Shown: positions 47,801-60,927, numbered from the stretch's first letter. The stretch: DNA of 64,000 nt from Blasia pusilla (GCA_050084515.1 CM114274.1:12710001-12774000), one strand, 5' to 3'. Numbers and translations: made by a program. The notes: generated by a model not told the origin, from the letters alone.

Positions 47801-47972
47801 TTTCATTATTTATAATGAGATATTAATTATAATGAGATAATTATAATCATCTCATTATAATTATAATGAGATGATTATAATTATAATTATAATCATCTCA
47901 TTATAATTATAATGAGATGATTATAATTATAATTATAATCATCTCATTATAATTATAATTATAATCATTCAC
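47800..47972. repeat. AT-rich palindromic tandem repeat, 46-base unit
   Basis: The word AATCATCTCA recurs at about 47845, 47891 and 47937, spaced exactly 46 bases. Each unit is itself palindromic (AATCATCTCATTATAATT / AATTATAATGAGATGATT), so single strands can fold into nested hairpins. It abuts a decayed retrotransposon RNase H. Confidence 0.9.
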
Positions 47973-47974
47973 GA

Positions 47975-48200
47975 ATTCACGAATTGCATATGCAATACGA
48001 TAATCATCTCATTTCCCAATATTTTGACTAAGAGTAATACAACCCAATGCAACGTTTGAAGCATCAATTTACATAATAAAAGGTTTATACCAACTTGATT
48101 TCATCAATTGTGGAGTTGTAGCAAGACTTAGTTTTAGTAACTTCAAGGCTTCTATGGCCTTCATATCCACACAAATCATGGCATAGTATATTGGTTTGGT
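47975..48200 (-). pseudogene. Ty3/gypsy RNase H remnant
   Basis: On the minus strand, in order from 48190 to 47975: ALKLLKLSLATTPQLM, SSWYKPFIM, DASNVALGCITL, SQNIGK and DDYRIAYAIR. This is the order of the N-terminal RNase H region of gypsy polyproteins (ALTTAPVL, KPF, DAS..AIGAVL, HPIAYAS). Stops show it is inactive. It may be part of the same scrambled gypsy array as 49.8-62.4 kb. Confidence 0.65.
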
Positions 48201-49769
48201 CTAGTAGATAATTGAAGCTCATGCCTTAGTGGAAAAATATATATGAACTTCAAACAAAATCTACAATCACTAACAAGATTAAAAAATTTGTAAGGGTTGT
48301 TTTGTCAAAATTCTTTCTTCAGGTAAGGACGTATCTTTTGACTAAAATGATTGTTGATCCAGATGGATCATATAGCAAATCATTTTCTATTTGGTATGAA
48401 ACAATTACATACAACCTCTATTTTATAATGATCAAGATCACAAACGATTGAATGAAGGCAATCGCTTAGATACTATATGGCTTCCTTGTAGCATCTAATC
48501 CCAAAGTTTTTAAACATAAGTTCTCAATAAATCTCTTTACATTTGTATTGAAAAAAAGTTGCACGACTAATATTAAAACCAAATCAATGAGGCCTATTTA
48601 CTTCCATAAAATACTAGATGAGCATGTGTAGCATATAATCCAAAGTCCTTTTGTAAGTGTTCATCTGAATTATCATCAAAGTTGATTCATAAATGTCTCT
48701 CCAAAATGGTAAAGCATGTAGTATAGAAAACAATGTCTAACTACTAAAATATTTTGACGGAGGCTATATTGAGAAATTAGAAGTTATGTAACCATTTGTA
48801 TTCCACCTTTGTCCATAACTTATAAACATACTTAGAGCATATACCATATAATACACAAGTGAGAAATAACCCAAAAAAAATGAAAAAAAATATATAAGAA
48901 AGATTAGAGTGGGTCGGTAGATATGTGAAAATTAAGATAAGAATGAGATAAGGATAGATGTAATAAGATGAGATAAGAATACTAGAATCTTGAAAAGATC
49001 CTCTCGCAATAGGATAAGAGATGGGAATGGGTAAACCTGATTTGTTGTTGTTTTACCTAAACTAATCCTATTTTAACTACTACCTTGTCTATTACTATGA
49101 TTTCATACGTAAGAATATCCTCACGAGTTGGATTTTGTAGCAAATTTTATGTATTGATATTATATATATACATATATATGGAAATTGGTTCAAATTAAAA
49201 ATTTATAATATATTATTTTGACGAGGATTTAATAATACAAGTGATTGAGTTATGCTTCTCGATGATCCTCCTTTCAAGTCATATGATTGTGTAGGGATTG
49301 CACTATTTTTATCTTATTTTAAATAAGATATGGAGGATAGACTTGAATAAGTCCTCACGAGGGTTTTTTAACACTCAATATATAGTCCATATGGTTTGTC
49401 GATCCAAGATAGCATGTACAGAGCTTATATATGGTCAGGAAATTTGACCTAGAGTATCATGATGAGGTCATTGCGTTGCCATTGCCTTTTATAATTCCTA
49501 TTATGTAAAATTAGAAAGTACATATCTTGACCTTATAATTAAGTAGTGGTAAAGGATCAAGGGAAATATAAAGTAAGGATGGAAGAAACTTCAAGGGATA
49601 TTATTCGTGAATTGAGAGAGTTGAGTATTACATTTGATAAAAGTTAAAACCAAGTCAAAAAATTGCACAATAAATTGATTTAGTAAAAAATATGAGAGTA
49701 GAGATAGAGTTCTTTCCACGAGTAAGATAGAGTTGTAGACAATGAGTGCCTTGACCTTTAGGCAGAGTG
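48201..49769. other. AT-rich stretch, probable decayed gypsy sequence
   Basis: About 48830-49030 resembles, in the inverted orientation, the gypsy LTR at 49770-50133 (AAGTGAGAAATAA...GATAAG...GATCCTCTCGC). The rest is unrecognised. Confidence 0.4.
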
Positions 49770-50133
49770 AGTATAACTCTTAATCTCATAAGATCACTCT
49801 AGAGTTCTTGAAAGGTAGAATGCCCTCGATTCCTCTCTTCTTTCTTTATATATTGAGAGATAGAGACATTGAAGACAAATTAGCTCTATCCATCCTTATA
49901 CCACATGTCATATTCTCATATCATGAGAGGATCTTCTTTGGATCCTTATGTCCCAATTTCATCTTATCATATCTATCCACAATCTCCTTATCTTATTTTT
50001 CATCGACCCATAACCGCACTCTAATCTTTATCTCAAGTTTTTCTTATTTTCTCTTTTTGGTTGGTTTTTTTTCCACTTATGCGCTATATGTCATTGACTC
50101 TAACTTAACTATCACTAACAAATGATGGTTACA
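49770..50133 (-). mobile_element. 3' LTR of chromodomain-type gypsy fragment B
   Basis: This 364-base segment aligns with the LTR pieces at 52380-52515 plus 53733-53955 and at 57335-57598. On the minus strand it starts TGTAACCATCATTTG just after the polypurine tract CTTAAATGGGGGAAGG. A TATA-like tatatattgagag word lies in its middle. Confidence 0.75.
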
Positions 50134-50160
50134 AACCTTCCCCCATTTAAGATACAACGT

Positions 50161-51431
50161 TGTCGTGTCGAGAGCCTTCCTTCGAGTAAGGGCGGGCCTT
50201 CTAGTTACGGCAGACGTGGTCGATGCAAAATGAACTCTCTAAGAAGTTATATTTTTTCAATACAAAATTATTATATATGCCCTCCATTCTCTCACGACAG
50301 GTATCACAAATGAAAATGTCGAGGCGATCATTTCTTCGTAAAATCGGACCCCGAAATTCCTAACTATAAAATCCCTATAAACTATTTTACGCTTATACAC
50401 GAGGAAGATAACACAACTAGTGTTAAACCCTAATTGTGCAGGCCTATTGACGTCCATGGATTGCTATATAAGGACATACAAAGTACAATCCTATGTCCTT
50501 CCATATGTGACGATAGGAAGAATCATCGGAGTTGGAGATTGTATGACTTGGTTCATGAACGCCTCCCCAAAGTGATAAACTAAATTACAAGTGAACCAGT
50601 GCCTATCTACAAAGAGTACCTTGACATGATAAGGATTGATGAAAGGAAAGTCGGGCACAACTCGTGCTTCACCCGTATCCATGCTTGACAGACATTCTCT
50701 ACTCTCCTCAAGAATGGGCTTTGGTGGAATTATTCTCCCAATAGGAGTAATCCACTCTCATTGGGAAAATAAAAATCCAAAACATTCATTATTTTAGTAT
50801 GACTGAACTCGTCTAAGGTGACAAGCCATTTATCTCTGTACACACACCACACTCTAGAAACCTCTCGAAGAATAGACCATGGTCAAGTTACTTTCCCAAG
50901 AGGGATAATCAATTCTCATTGGAAGAGCAAGCAATCCCAAAGCCATACACTCAAGAGTGAGACAAGAAACTCAAGATGTGTAATAGAAGGTGATGAATCC
51001 TTGAAGGCCCTTCTTCTTGATATACTCACGAGGGATCCACAAGAGTACAAAATAGAACTAATCTTATCTTGTGCCACATGGCTTCCTCTCAAGGCTTAGC
51101 CAATCACATTTTGACACAAGTAGATTTCCTTTATCTCTTCCAAAATATCATCTTTTACTCACTTGATATTTTCCAAATTATCCCAACTAACCTAGCCACC
51201 AACCAAGACTACTTTTGCTTTCATTAAAGTAACAACCTCACTACTTTACATTTATAAAATCATCTTTTATTTATTATATTTTTTCCTAAAGTTGGGCTCA
51301 CATAAAAGATATACCATAAAGAGGTTTAAACATGGGAATTTCCTTTTCCTAATTTATTTAATACAAATAAAATTCTATCTAACCCTTAATGAGGAAGGAG
51401 TTTACACATTGGCTCATTTTACTATACAACA
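50161..51431 (-). mobile_element. LTR-like element R, copy R1 (1271 bases)
   Basis: Terminal bases read TGTCGTGTCGAGAG on the left and TTTTACTATACAACA on the right. It is flanked by ACGT (50157-50160) and ACAT (51432-51435). Sense direction, judged by comparison with the other copies, is minus. It split gypsy fragment B between the chromodomain end and the polypurine tract. All copies share the block ATTGGCTAAGCCTTGAGA. Two same-strand open frames (50682-50491 and 50457-50257) are partly conserved in other copies. It is probably a solo LTR of an unidentified retrotransposon, as no internal domain was found. Confidence 0.8.
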
Positions 51432-52379
51432 ACATCGTCGTTATGAGAACTTTCAAAATCTTGCATTATTAATGGTGCATTGGCCAAGTTGGCCGAGGGT
51501 TCCCACGTGGCCTCAAATAGTGAATATCTTTTCTATTGGACCAAGTATTTTAATCATTGGTGATACGTTTCTCGAATGCGTTTCTTCAAGATAAGTTCCA
51601 TTTTGAATTTTTTGTGATTTCCTACCATTTGAGGAAGTGATGGAGAGCGAATATTGTCGTCAAATCTTATAGGATATGGAATAAGCGATCAAAGAAGAGA
51701 GACATTAAATACATGATGGATTTTCATATGCATCGGTAGGTCTAACTTATGCGCCACGACCCTCAATTTCTCTAGAATAGTAAAAGATCCAATGAAGCGA
51801 GGATTAAGCTTATGAATAACTACTAATGATAAATTGGTTGTTGCTAACCAAACGTTATCCCCTTCAAAAAACTCAACATCGCAACGATGAGCATCTCCAT
51901 ATTATTTTTGTTATTTTTGGACAATAGCCAACTTTTCCTTAACAAGCTAAATTCCTTTCTAAATCTGTTCCAAAAACTCATTAACCGCTCATAACTTTGT
52001 AGATTTTTTAAGAAGTCTCCCTATTCGAGTTAGACTAGAAGGAATCAAGGGATGCTAGCCATATATTAAAAAGAAGGGTGTTCCTTTAGTGGAAGAGTTC
52101 ATGGAATTGTTGTACAATAACTTTACTAATAGTAACAACGAGTCTCGTCCTTATTGATCCTCAAATATTAAAGCCCCTATCATATCCTAAATGGTAAGAT
52201 TGGCCCTTTTAGTTTGTTCATTGGTTTAAAGATGATAAGTTGTAGACATGGCTAGTAAAGTTTGGAGAAATCCAAATAAACCCTTCCAAAATAGACTTGT
52301 GAAATGAGTTCCTTTATAAATGATCAACACTTTATGAAGACCATGATGGATAAGGGTTGTCTTCATGAAGATCCGAACG
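51432..52379 (-). pseudogene. Gypsy fragment B: integrase and chromodomain end
   Basis: It is a diverged copy of the integrase-chromodomain end of fragment C (53956-55040). From 52379 downward on the minus strand it reads LIHHGLHKVLIIYKGTHF and LFWKGLFGFLQT, the integrase core with decayed catalytic region. It ends in sequence paralleling the chromodomain of fragment C (51600-51440). It is cut at 52379, where the LTR of fragment C begins. Confidence 0.75.
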
Positions 52380-53955
52380 GCAACTTTTCTACCTAACGGA
52401 ACCATTCTAGAGTTGCTCAAAGGTAGAATGCCCCTTGAGGCCTTTCCTCTTTCTTTGTATATTTAGAGATAAGTATAATGAAGATAAATTAGCTCAACTT
52501 ATAATTATGCTACGTTATTGTATAATAAAATTATCCACTATGTAAACTCCTCTATCATTAAGTTTTTAAGATGACTCATTTGCGCGGGCCCAACTTTAGA
52601 AAAAGAGATAATAAATAAAAGATGAGATTAGAAAATAGTGGGGTCGGTGCTTTAAATAAACAAAAATAAAATTAGTTTTGGTTGGTGGCTAAGGTAGATA
52701 GGGTAGTTTGAAAGATATGAAGGGAGTAAAAGAGGATATTTTGGAAGAGATTAAAGGTAATCTACTTGTGTCAAAATATGATTGGCTAAGCCTTAAGAGG
52801 GCCATATGGCACAAGATAAGATTAGCCCTATTTCGTATTCTTGTGGATCCCTTATGAGTTTACAAAGAGGAGGGACCTTCAAGGGTTCATCACCTTCTAC
52901 TTCACATCTTGAGTTTCTGGTGTCACTCTTGAGTGGATGGCTTTGAGATTGTTTGCTTTTCCAATGAGAGTGGATTACCCCTCTTGGGAGATTAATTTGA
53001 CCATGATCTAGTCTTCAAGAGGATTCTAGTGTGTAGTATGTGTGGAGATGAGAGACTTATCACCTTAGGGGAGTTTAGTCATACTAGAAATAGTGGATGG
53101 TTTGGTTTGTTATTTTCCCAATGAGAGTAGATTACCCCTCTTGGGAGAGTAACTCTGCCAAACCCTATTCAAGAGTAGATTAGAGGATGTTGGTCAAGTA
53201 TGGATAGGGGTGGAATACTAGTTGTGCCCGATTTTCCTTTCCTTAACCCGAAATTCATGATTATTTTTGTAGATAGACACTAGTTCATTTGCTACCTAGT
53301 TTATCATTTCAGGGACAAGTTCATGAACCAAGTCATGCAATCTCCAAATCCGGTGATTCTTCTTATAGTCACGTAGGGAAGAACATGGGATTGTACTTTG
53401 TATGTCCTCATATAACAATCCATGGATGTCAATAGACCTGCTCGAGTAGTGTTTAACACTAGTTGTGGCATTTTTCTTGTCTAAAAATATAAAATACTTT
53501 ATAGAGACTTCCTAGTTATGAATGTTTGGGTTCTATGTTATGAAGAAGTGATCGCCTCGGCACTACCATTCGTGATTCCTATCGTGAGAGAATGGAGGGT
53601 TTATATAATAATTTTACATTCACAAATAAAAACTTCTTATAGAATTATATTTACATTGACCACGTCTTTAAGGACGGACCACAATTGTAAGGTCCGTCCT
53701 CACTCAAAGAAAGACTCTCGACACGATAACATGTCATATTCTCATAGCATGATAGGATCTTATTTGGACTCTAATGTCCCTACCTCATCTTCTACAACCT
53801 CATCCTTATCTTACTTTTCACTAATTTATGGTCTCACTCTCATCTTTATCTCATATATCTTATCTTGTCTTATCTCTTTTTGGTTGATTATTTCTCACTT
53901 ATGTGCTATATGTCATAGATTCTAACTTAACTATGACTACCAAATGATGGATACA
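52380..53955 (-). mobile_element. 3' LTR of gypsy fragment C, split by element R2
   Basis: LTR sequence occupies 52380-52515 and 53733-53955 (together about 359 bases, the same length as the intact LTR at 49770-50133), with element R2 in between. The polypurine tract (CCCCCATTTAAG on the plus strand) lies at about 53959-53975. Confidence 0.8.
52516..53728 (+). mobile_element. LTR-like element R, copy R2
   Basis: It begins TATTGTATAATAAAA and ends CTCTCGACACGATA, a decayed TGTCGT...ACGACA pair. The flanking duplication is ACGT (52512-52515) and ACAT (53729-53732). The uninterrupted LTR at 49.9 kb and 57.5 kb shows ACAT or ACGT at the matching site, which proves the insertion. It carries a conserved-frame segment (about 53210-53630) with three or four stops. 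Confidence 0.85.
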
Positions 53956-54304
53956 AACCTTCCCCCATTTAAGAAACAACGTCTTCGTTGTGAGAAGTTT
54001 CAAAGTCTTGCATTTTTAATAGTGCGTTGGCCAAGTTGGCTAAGGGTTCCCATGTGGTCTCAAATAGTGGATATCCTTTCCATTTGAACAAGTATTCTAC
54101 TCGTTGGTGATGAGCTTCTAGAGTGCGTTTCTTCAAGATACGTTCCACTTTAAACTCTCTATGATCTTCGACTATTTGAGGTAGTGGTAGAGGGACAATA
54201 TTGTCCTCAAATCTTTTAGGGCGTGGAATAAACGGTCGAAGAAGAGAGACGTGAAATATATGATGGATTTTCATACGTATAGGTAGGTATAGTTTAAACG
54301 CCAT
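53956..54304 (-). pseudogene. Gypsy fragment C: integrase end with chromodomain
   Basis: The open frame 54304-53969 reads from LPIRMKIHHIFHVSLL, the conserved integrase C-terminal motif, into a chromodomain, VEYLFKWKGYPLFETTWEP, at its end. This identifies the family as a chromovirus. Chromodomains bind methylated histone tails and steer integration. The frame is open here, but the rest of pol is broken. Confidence 0.88.
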
Positions 54305-57300
54305 TTTTTGTAGGATAGTGAAAGGCCAAATATAGCAAGGATGAAACTTACAAACTCCTGCTAATGATAAATTGGTCGTTGCTAACCAAAACTTGTTTCC
54401 TTAAAAAAAATTGACATCTCGATGATGAGCATCGATCTGCATGTTATTTTTATCAATTTTAGAAAATAGCCAACTTCTCTTTAGCAAGTTGAATCCCTAT
54501 CTTAATCTAGTCCATAAACTCATTAATTGCAGCTACCTTTGTAGGTTTCTCGAATTTTCCCTATTCGAATGAGACTAGAAGGAGTTAAGGAATCCTCGCC
54601 ATGCATTAAAAAAAACGGTGTTGCCTTAGTGGAAGAGTTCATGAAATTATTGTATGAGAACTCTTCTAAGGATAACTATGAGTCTCATCCTTGCTAATCC
54701 TCCAATGTTAAGTTGTGTAGCATATCCTCGATGGTATGGTTGACTTTTTCAGTTTTTCCATCAGTTTGAGGGTAATAAATTATAAAGATGGCTAGTTTAG
54801 TTTGCAGAAATCCGAATAAAGACTTCCAAAATAAACTCATGAAATGAGTTCCCTTATCAATGATAAGCCCATAATGGACAAAGACTATCTTAGTATAGAT
54901 TTTAACCAACTTCAATATAGTGATAGTGTTTTTGGTTTGATGAAGGTGTATTAACTTGCTTAGTCTTTCCACAAAGGCTATAATAGAGTCATATCCCATG
55001 ATTGTACATGATAGCTCATAAACAAGATCCATAATCATTTGTTTCTAACGTTTTCGAGGTGTTGGGATGGGCTATAACAATCCTACTGCTTTTATATTAC
55101 TAGTCTTGATTTGTTGATAAATCATACAACTCCTTACATATACGTCAACATCTTCTCTCATTTTGGGCCAATAGTATGCACGTTGTAATTCCTCTAAATT
55201 TTTTCAACTCTCATATGATCAACAATGATTATGTCGTAAACTTTAAATAATATTTGAGTGCATACCTGCGGATTTTGTGGAATCCATACTTTATCTTTAT
55301 GGAAAACTAATCCTAGAGTCTTGTATGCTTTGTTGGCCTAAATAACAACTATAATTTATTTATGCTCCTTTGTGGCTTTGGTCAACTTTTCCACGAACCA
55401 AAGTGAATCTTCACTTTAGACATGTTATTCATCTATAATATACGAGTTAAGGCGTCGGTCAAATGTTTCTTTTCTTCCACATAGACAATTTTCATGGTGA
55501 ATTATTGCGTCATTCTGCCCATAAAATCTTGTTAACGTTAGAAAACTCTTCCATTAATTTTGATTCTTTAGTACAATCTATTTTTTTATCATTTTTTTCT
55601 TCTCATTCATCACTTGAATGCCTTCTACACTTACTCGATGCCCTCGATAATAAACTACTGTCTTATCAAATTCACATTTTGAAGTTTTAGCATACAACTC
55701 AGTATCTCTTAGGATTTGAAGGATCTGTCGTAAATGATTTATATGATCCTCTATGGTTTTACTATAGATCAAGATATCATCTAAAATTACGATGACAAAC
55801 GTATCTAAATATGGACAAATGATATCATTCATTAGGCCCATAAAGGTTCCAAATGCATTACTAAGACCAAATGACATGATTAAATATTCAAAGTGCCTAT
55901 ATTTAATACGAAAAGCACTCTTGGGCACATATTCGTCTCCACAATTCGAATTTGGTTGTAGTCACTTCTAAGGTCAAGTTTGGTGAAATATTTTTCTCCT
56001 TGTAGTTGATCGAATAAATCATTCATTCTTGGTAATGAAAAATTTTTTTACTGTTTGTTGATTTAGTTCTCGATAGTCAATACACAGTCATATGCTTCCA
56101 TCTTTTTATTTTCCAAAAAGAACAGGGGCTCCATATGGTGAGACGTTTGGTTAGATGAAGCCTTTTTGCAACGTCTCGTTATTTTTTGGTTTGCATTCTT
56201 CTAATTTTCTTGGAGCTAAGCGGTAAGGAGCCTCGCATTGTGGTGTGCTTCATGGAAGGACCTCAATCTTGTGGTCTATCTTCTGTTTAGAAGATAACCC
56301 TGATGGTAAATTGTTTGGGAATACATCTTTATATTCCTCCAAAACTTCCGAAAATATATTTCTCAACTCGTCTGGTACCTCTGAATACTTTTTCAAACCA
56401 CCAACATCTCTTATTAGACCTAGGAAATTTACATCTTGATGTTTGATGGCGATTTTTTCTATTACACATAGGGGTAGGATTGTAGGACGTGATATGACTC
56501 TATCTCCATAAAGTTTCCACTCGCAAGTTCCACAACTTTTTTCCTCTAATCTACCTCTGGATTGTACTATTCCATTCAAGGCATCCCCAAGATAACATCA
56601 CAATGTTATAATCTAATGATCTTCATCTTGAACTCTTTATGATATTTTCCTTATTCCAACTCCAACCTTCGAGGAAGCTTCTCAATCTTTTCTGTTTGCC
56701 CGGTTGGCAATTCTACCTCTTCTTTTTTATCCCTCTCTAAAGCTAAGCCCAACTTCACAGCGATGGCTCTTGAAAGGAAGTTTTCTGTTGCATCATGATC
56801 AATCAACACTCTAACTTGGGATCTGTCTACTTATCCATCTATAACAATGAGACGCATTTCTCCTCTTTTCAAATCATTTATATCCACATGTTTGTGTCGA
56901 CCCTTGCCTTATCTCCTTTTGCTTGAATCAGTATATGTGCAAGGCAATATTACTATAAGTTGGCGTTTCCTTGAGGTTCATCTTCTTTGTCATCTTCCTT
57001 CATATGTCCTCCTTCAAGATGATTAAGAGGGCAACGATATATATACATGGCCTATTTTTGAGCCTGCAAAGACAACAATTCATGGCTATATGACGTGTAT
57101 CTGTTGGGACTTCGAATTCTCTCCCTCCAATAGAAATCATGACCCCGTCGGTTTGAGGAGAAAATCCTTTATATGTTGGGATTCCAATCTCTCTTTATTG
57201 GCATCCTTGCAATTCAATAGCCATTGCCAACCTCCAACAACCTATCTAACTCTCGACAGTGTATCATTACTTGGTCATTCTTCCAAGAGTGATAATCCAT

Positions 57301-57334
57301 TCTTGTTGGAATAGTAACCTTGTTGTGATACCAT
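54305..57334 (-). pseudogene. Gypsy fragment C: gag end, protease, RT and integrase, decayed
   Basis: Read on the minus strand from right to left. There is a primer-binding site TGGTATCACAAC (57333-57322; tRNA-Met type) just inside the 5' LTR. Then a degenerate gag end, and protease with VLIDHDATENFLSRAIAV (about 56800), where the expected DSG active site reads DHD. Then the linker EEYKDVFPNNLPSGL (about 56330), RT (55928-55578: [26 protein letters not shown]), integrase zinc region (about 55330-55090) and core (55038-54694: MGYDSIIAFVERLSK, IDKGTHF). RNase H is largely missing between 55560 and 55340. Stops and shifts are frequent, and the element is dead. Confidence 0.82.
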
Positions 57335-57598
57335 TGTAATTCTTCAGCTCACGAAACCACTCTAGAGTCGCTCAAATGTACAATGCCCCCTAAGGCCTCT
57401 CCTCTTTCTTTATATACTTAGAGATAGATACAATGAAGAAAAATTAGGTCTAAATATCTTTATGCCACGTGTACTATTCTCATAGCATGAGAGGATCTTA
57501 TTTGAACTCTATTGTCGTTACCCTATCCTCTCCAACCTTATCCTCATCTTACTTTTCACCAACTTATGGCTCACTCTCATGAAGTTGTATGATTTATC
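57335..57598 (-). mobile_element. 5' LTR of gypsy fragment C, truncated
   Basis: The segment starts at TGTAATTCTTCAGC (plus strand) directly beside the primer-binding site and aligns with the first part of the LTR at 49770-50133. It is cut at about 57598, where an inverted integrase piece begins. Confidence 0.75.
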
Positions 57599-57965
57599 AA
57601 CAAATCGAGGCTAGTAACAGAAAACTAATAGGATTGTTACAACCCATCCATATATCTAAAAATATTGAGAAAAAATCACTATGGCTCTAGTTTGTGAGCA
57701 ACCAAGTACGATTATGGGATATGACTCTGTTGTAGTCTTCGTGGATAGATTATGCACAATAATACATCTTCGTCCGAACAAGAAGACCGTAAGTGCATTA
57801 GAGTTGGCTAGTATAACCATCTTTTGTAAGTCATAGTTAAGTTAGAATCTATGACATGTAATGCATAAGTAGGAAAGAATCAACCAAAAAAGATAAGATA
57901 AGATACATGAGAAAGATGAGAATGGGGCCATATGTTATGAAAAGTAAGGATGAGGTTGAGATAAA
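57599..57965 (+). pseudogene. Inverted gypsy piece: integrase fragment and LTR part
   Basis: On the plus strand 57600-57830 encodes EASNRKLIGLLQPIHISKN and a decayed MGYDS-VVVFVDRLC core. Then 57829-57965 is LTR sequence in the orientation opposite to the neighbouring copies. It shows that the array has been rearranged by inversion. Confidence 0.65.
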
Positions 57966-59716
57966 ACATCATCTCTCATTTTGGGCAAATTATATGCCTT
58001 TTGTAACCCCTATAAGGTTTTTTTACCTCCGATGTGATGCGCAATGATTGTGTCGTCGTGAGCCTCAGACAATACTTGAGTGCGTAAGTGTGGATCTTGT
58101 AGGATCCATACTTTATATTTATGGAAAACCAATCCTTGCGCCTTGTATATTTTGTTGGCCTAAATAGCAACTACAATTTCTTCATCCTTCTTTGTTGCTT
58201 TGATCTACTTTTTCCACCAACTAGAGTGAATCTACACTTTAGATATATTATTTATCTGTGGCATATGAGTTAGGATATTCGCCAACTAATTCTTTTCTTT
58301 TACATATAAAAGTTTCATGATGAATTATTGTCGCCATTCTATCCATAAAATTTAGCATTTGGAGAGTTCTTTTAAGGACTCTAAGTATACAAAGGGCTTG
58401 TGATCTGTCTTCCCCACAAACTCCTTATCGCCAAAATATATAGTGTTTCCAATGTCTTATTGCGAATGCAATAGTAAGTTCTTCTCGCTCAAATTATATG
58501 GTAGTTTTGCTCCGCCGATAATAACTTGTGAGAAAAAAAAACAATAAGATATCGTCCATCATTCCATTCTTGTTGTAATACTTCTCCAATGGTAATACTT
58601 GATGCATATATGGATAATTTTATATGTCGATTATGATCATATCACTTCAAAATAAGGGCTTTGATTAAAACATCTTTTAATGACTTAAAAGTAATCTCTA
58701 ATGATGTATCCCAATTCCATTTTTACTCTTTCCTTAGTAAAGTTGTCAAGGATTGTGAAATTTGAGCAAAATCTTTGACAATTTTTTGATATAATCATAT
58801 TAATCTTGAAAAACACTTCAATGGAGTTTGATTGTTAGATGTAGTATATTTTTTGATCGTTTCTACCTTCTCACTCATCATTTGAATGTCTTATGCACTT
58901 ATTGGGTGCCATAGATAATCAACGTCTGTCTTGCCAAACTCACATTTTGAAGTTTTAACATAGAACTCGTTATCTTATAGGATTTGAAAGACTTCTCGTA
59001 GATTCTTTATATGTTTCATTATGGTTTTTCTATAGACTAAAATATCATCTAATATAAGAATACGATGATAGACTTATCTAGATATGAATGAAGAATGTCA
59101 TTCATTAAACCTATAAAGGTTGGAGATGCATTGGTAAGACAAAATGATATAAGTAAGTATTCAAAGTGTCCATACGAGAAGTAGTCTTTGGCACAATTTC
59201 ATTCGCAATTCAAATTTGGTTATAGTTGATTCTCAAGTCAAGTTTGGTGATGTATTTTGCTCGTTGTAGTTGGTCAAACAAATCGTCTATTCTTAGTTAC
59301 GAATATTTTTTCTTAACTATTCGCTGATTTAGTATTTGATAATCGATACACAATCGCATGCTTTCATTTTTTTCACGAAAAGAACAAAGGCTTCAAATAG
59401 CGAGACGTTTGGTTTGATGAAACCTTTTTGCAACATCTTTTCCACTTGGGCTTCATATTCTTCTAATTCCGTTGGCAGTGGGGAATACACAACCTTACAT
59501 GTTGATGTGCTTCTTAGAAGGATATCATTCTTGTAGTATTCCCTACATTTGGGCGGTAGCCCTAATGGTAAGTCTTATGGGAATACATTTTAATATTTTT
59601 CCAATGATGCTTTCAACTTGTTTACCATCTCAAAATGTTTTTTTAAACCATGAACTTCTTTTTTAAACCAATAAATCAAACATCTTGATGTTTGATGGAA
59701 TTTTTTTCTATTACAT
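57966..59716 (-). pseudogene. Gypsy fragment E: RT, RNase H and integrase start, heavily decayed
   Basis: It aligns with fragment C along the protease-RT linker (about 59700-59480), RT (about 59450-58860), RNase H (about 58720-58400) and the integrase zinc region (58200-57970). Stops and frame shifts are so dense that no long frame survives. The left end joins the inverted piece; the right end is interrupted by element R3 at 59717 and continues at 62234-62371. Confidence 0.72.
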
Positions 59717-60927
59717 TGTCGTATAGTAAAATCACCCATTATGTAAACTCCTCTCCCATTAAGTGTTACAGAGAATTTTATTATTATAAAATCAATTAGC
59801 TTAGAAAACTAAAATTTTTTTGTTTAAACCTCTTTAGGATGACTTATTTGTGTGGGTCCAATTTGAGGAAAAAATATTATAAATAAGACATGGGAGTATA
59901 AAGTTAAATTGGTAGGATCGATGTATAAATGAAAGAAAACAAAAATGTTCTTAGTTAGTGATTAGGGTAGTTATGAGGATATGAAATAAATTGATAAGAA
60001 TATTTTGTAAGAGATCACATATAATTTGCTTGTGTCAAATAGGATTGGCTAAGCCTTGAGAGGAAGCCATGTGACACAAAATAAAATTAGCCCTATTTTG
60101 TACTCTTATGGATCCCTTGTGAATATATAAATAGGAGAGATTTTCAAGGACTCATCATCTTTTATTTCATTTCTAGAGTTTTCGTGTCACTTTTGAATGG
60201 ATGGCATTGGGTTTGCGTACTGCTCTAATGATAGTGGGTTTGCGTACTGCTCTAATGATAGTGAATTATCCTTCTTGGGAGAATAACTTGACCATAGTCT
60301 ATTATTCAAGAGGGTTTCTAGAGTCTAGTATGTGTGAAAATGAGAGACTTGTCATCTTATGAAAGTTTAATTATACTAAATATAATAAATGATTTTGGCT
60401 TGTTATTTTTCAAATGAGAGTGAATTATCCTTTTTGGGAGAGTAACTCCGCCAAAATCCATTCTTGAAGACAATAGAGGTTGCCCATCAAGTAGGGATAG
60501 GAATAAAGCACGAGTTGTATTTGATTTTCATTTCTTTAACCCATTTAGAAAATTATCTAATATACTAGTTTGGCATTCATGAACCATGTCATGCAACCTC
60601 TAATTCCTATGATTTTTCCTATTATCATGTAGGGAAGGACATGGGATTGTACGTTGTATGTTCTTATATAATGATCCATGGATGTTAAAAGACTTATTCG
60701 GCTAGGATTTAACACTTGTTGTGCTATTTTTTTTTCTACAAACGTAGAGTAGTTTATAGGGATTTTATAGTTAGAAATTTTGGTGTTTGATGTTATAAAA
60801 AAATAATTGCCTCGATACTACAATTCATGATTCATGTCATGAAAGTATGGAGGGTTTATAAGATAATTGTGTACTAAAAAAGGGGAACTTCTTATAGAGT
60901 TCACCTTCTATCAACCAAGTTTTCCGT
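59717..60927 (+). mobile_element. LTR-like element R, copy R3 (main part)
   Basis: It begins TGTCGTATAGTAAAATC after ACAT (59713-59716). A TATATAAATAGG box lies at about 60124, some 400 bases from the start, as expected for the promoter of an LTR. The last about 45 bases of this copy are found at 62180-62229 (ending CTCGATACGATA), followed by the matching duplication ACGT (62230-62233). Element R4 sits between. Confidence 0.82.

Noticed and set aside
47845-47972. AT repeat array as a CRISPR-like array.
   Set aside because: There are no variable spacers; the units are back-to-back palindromes in a plant nuclear context.
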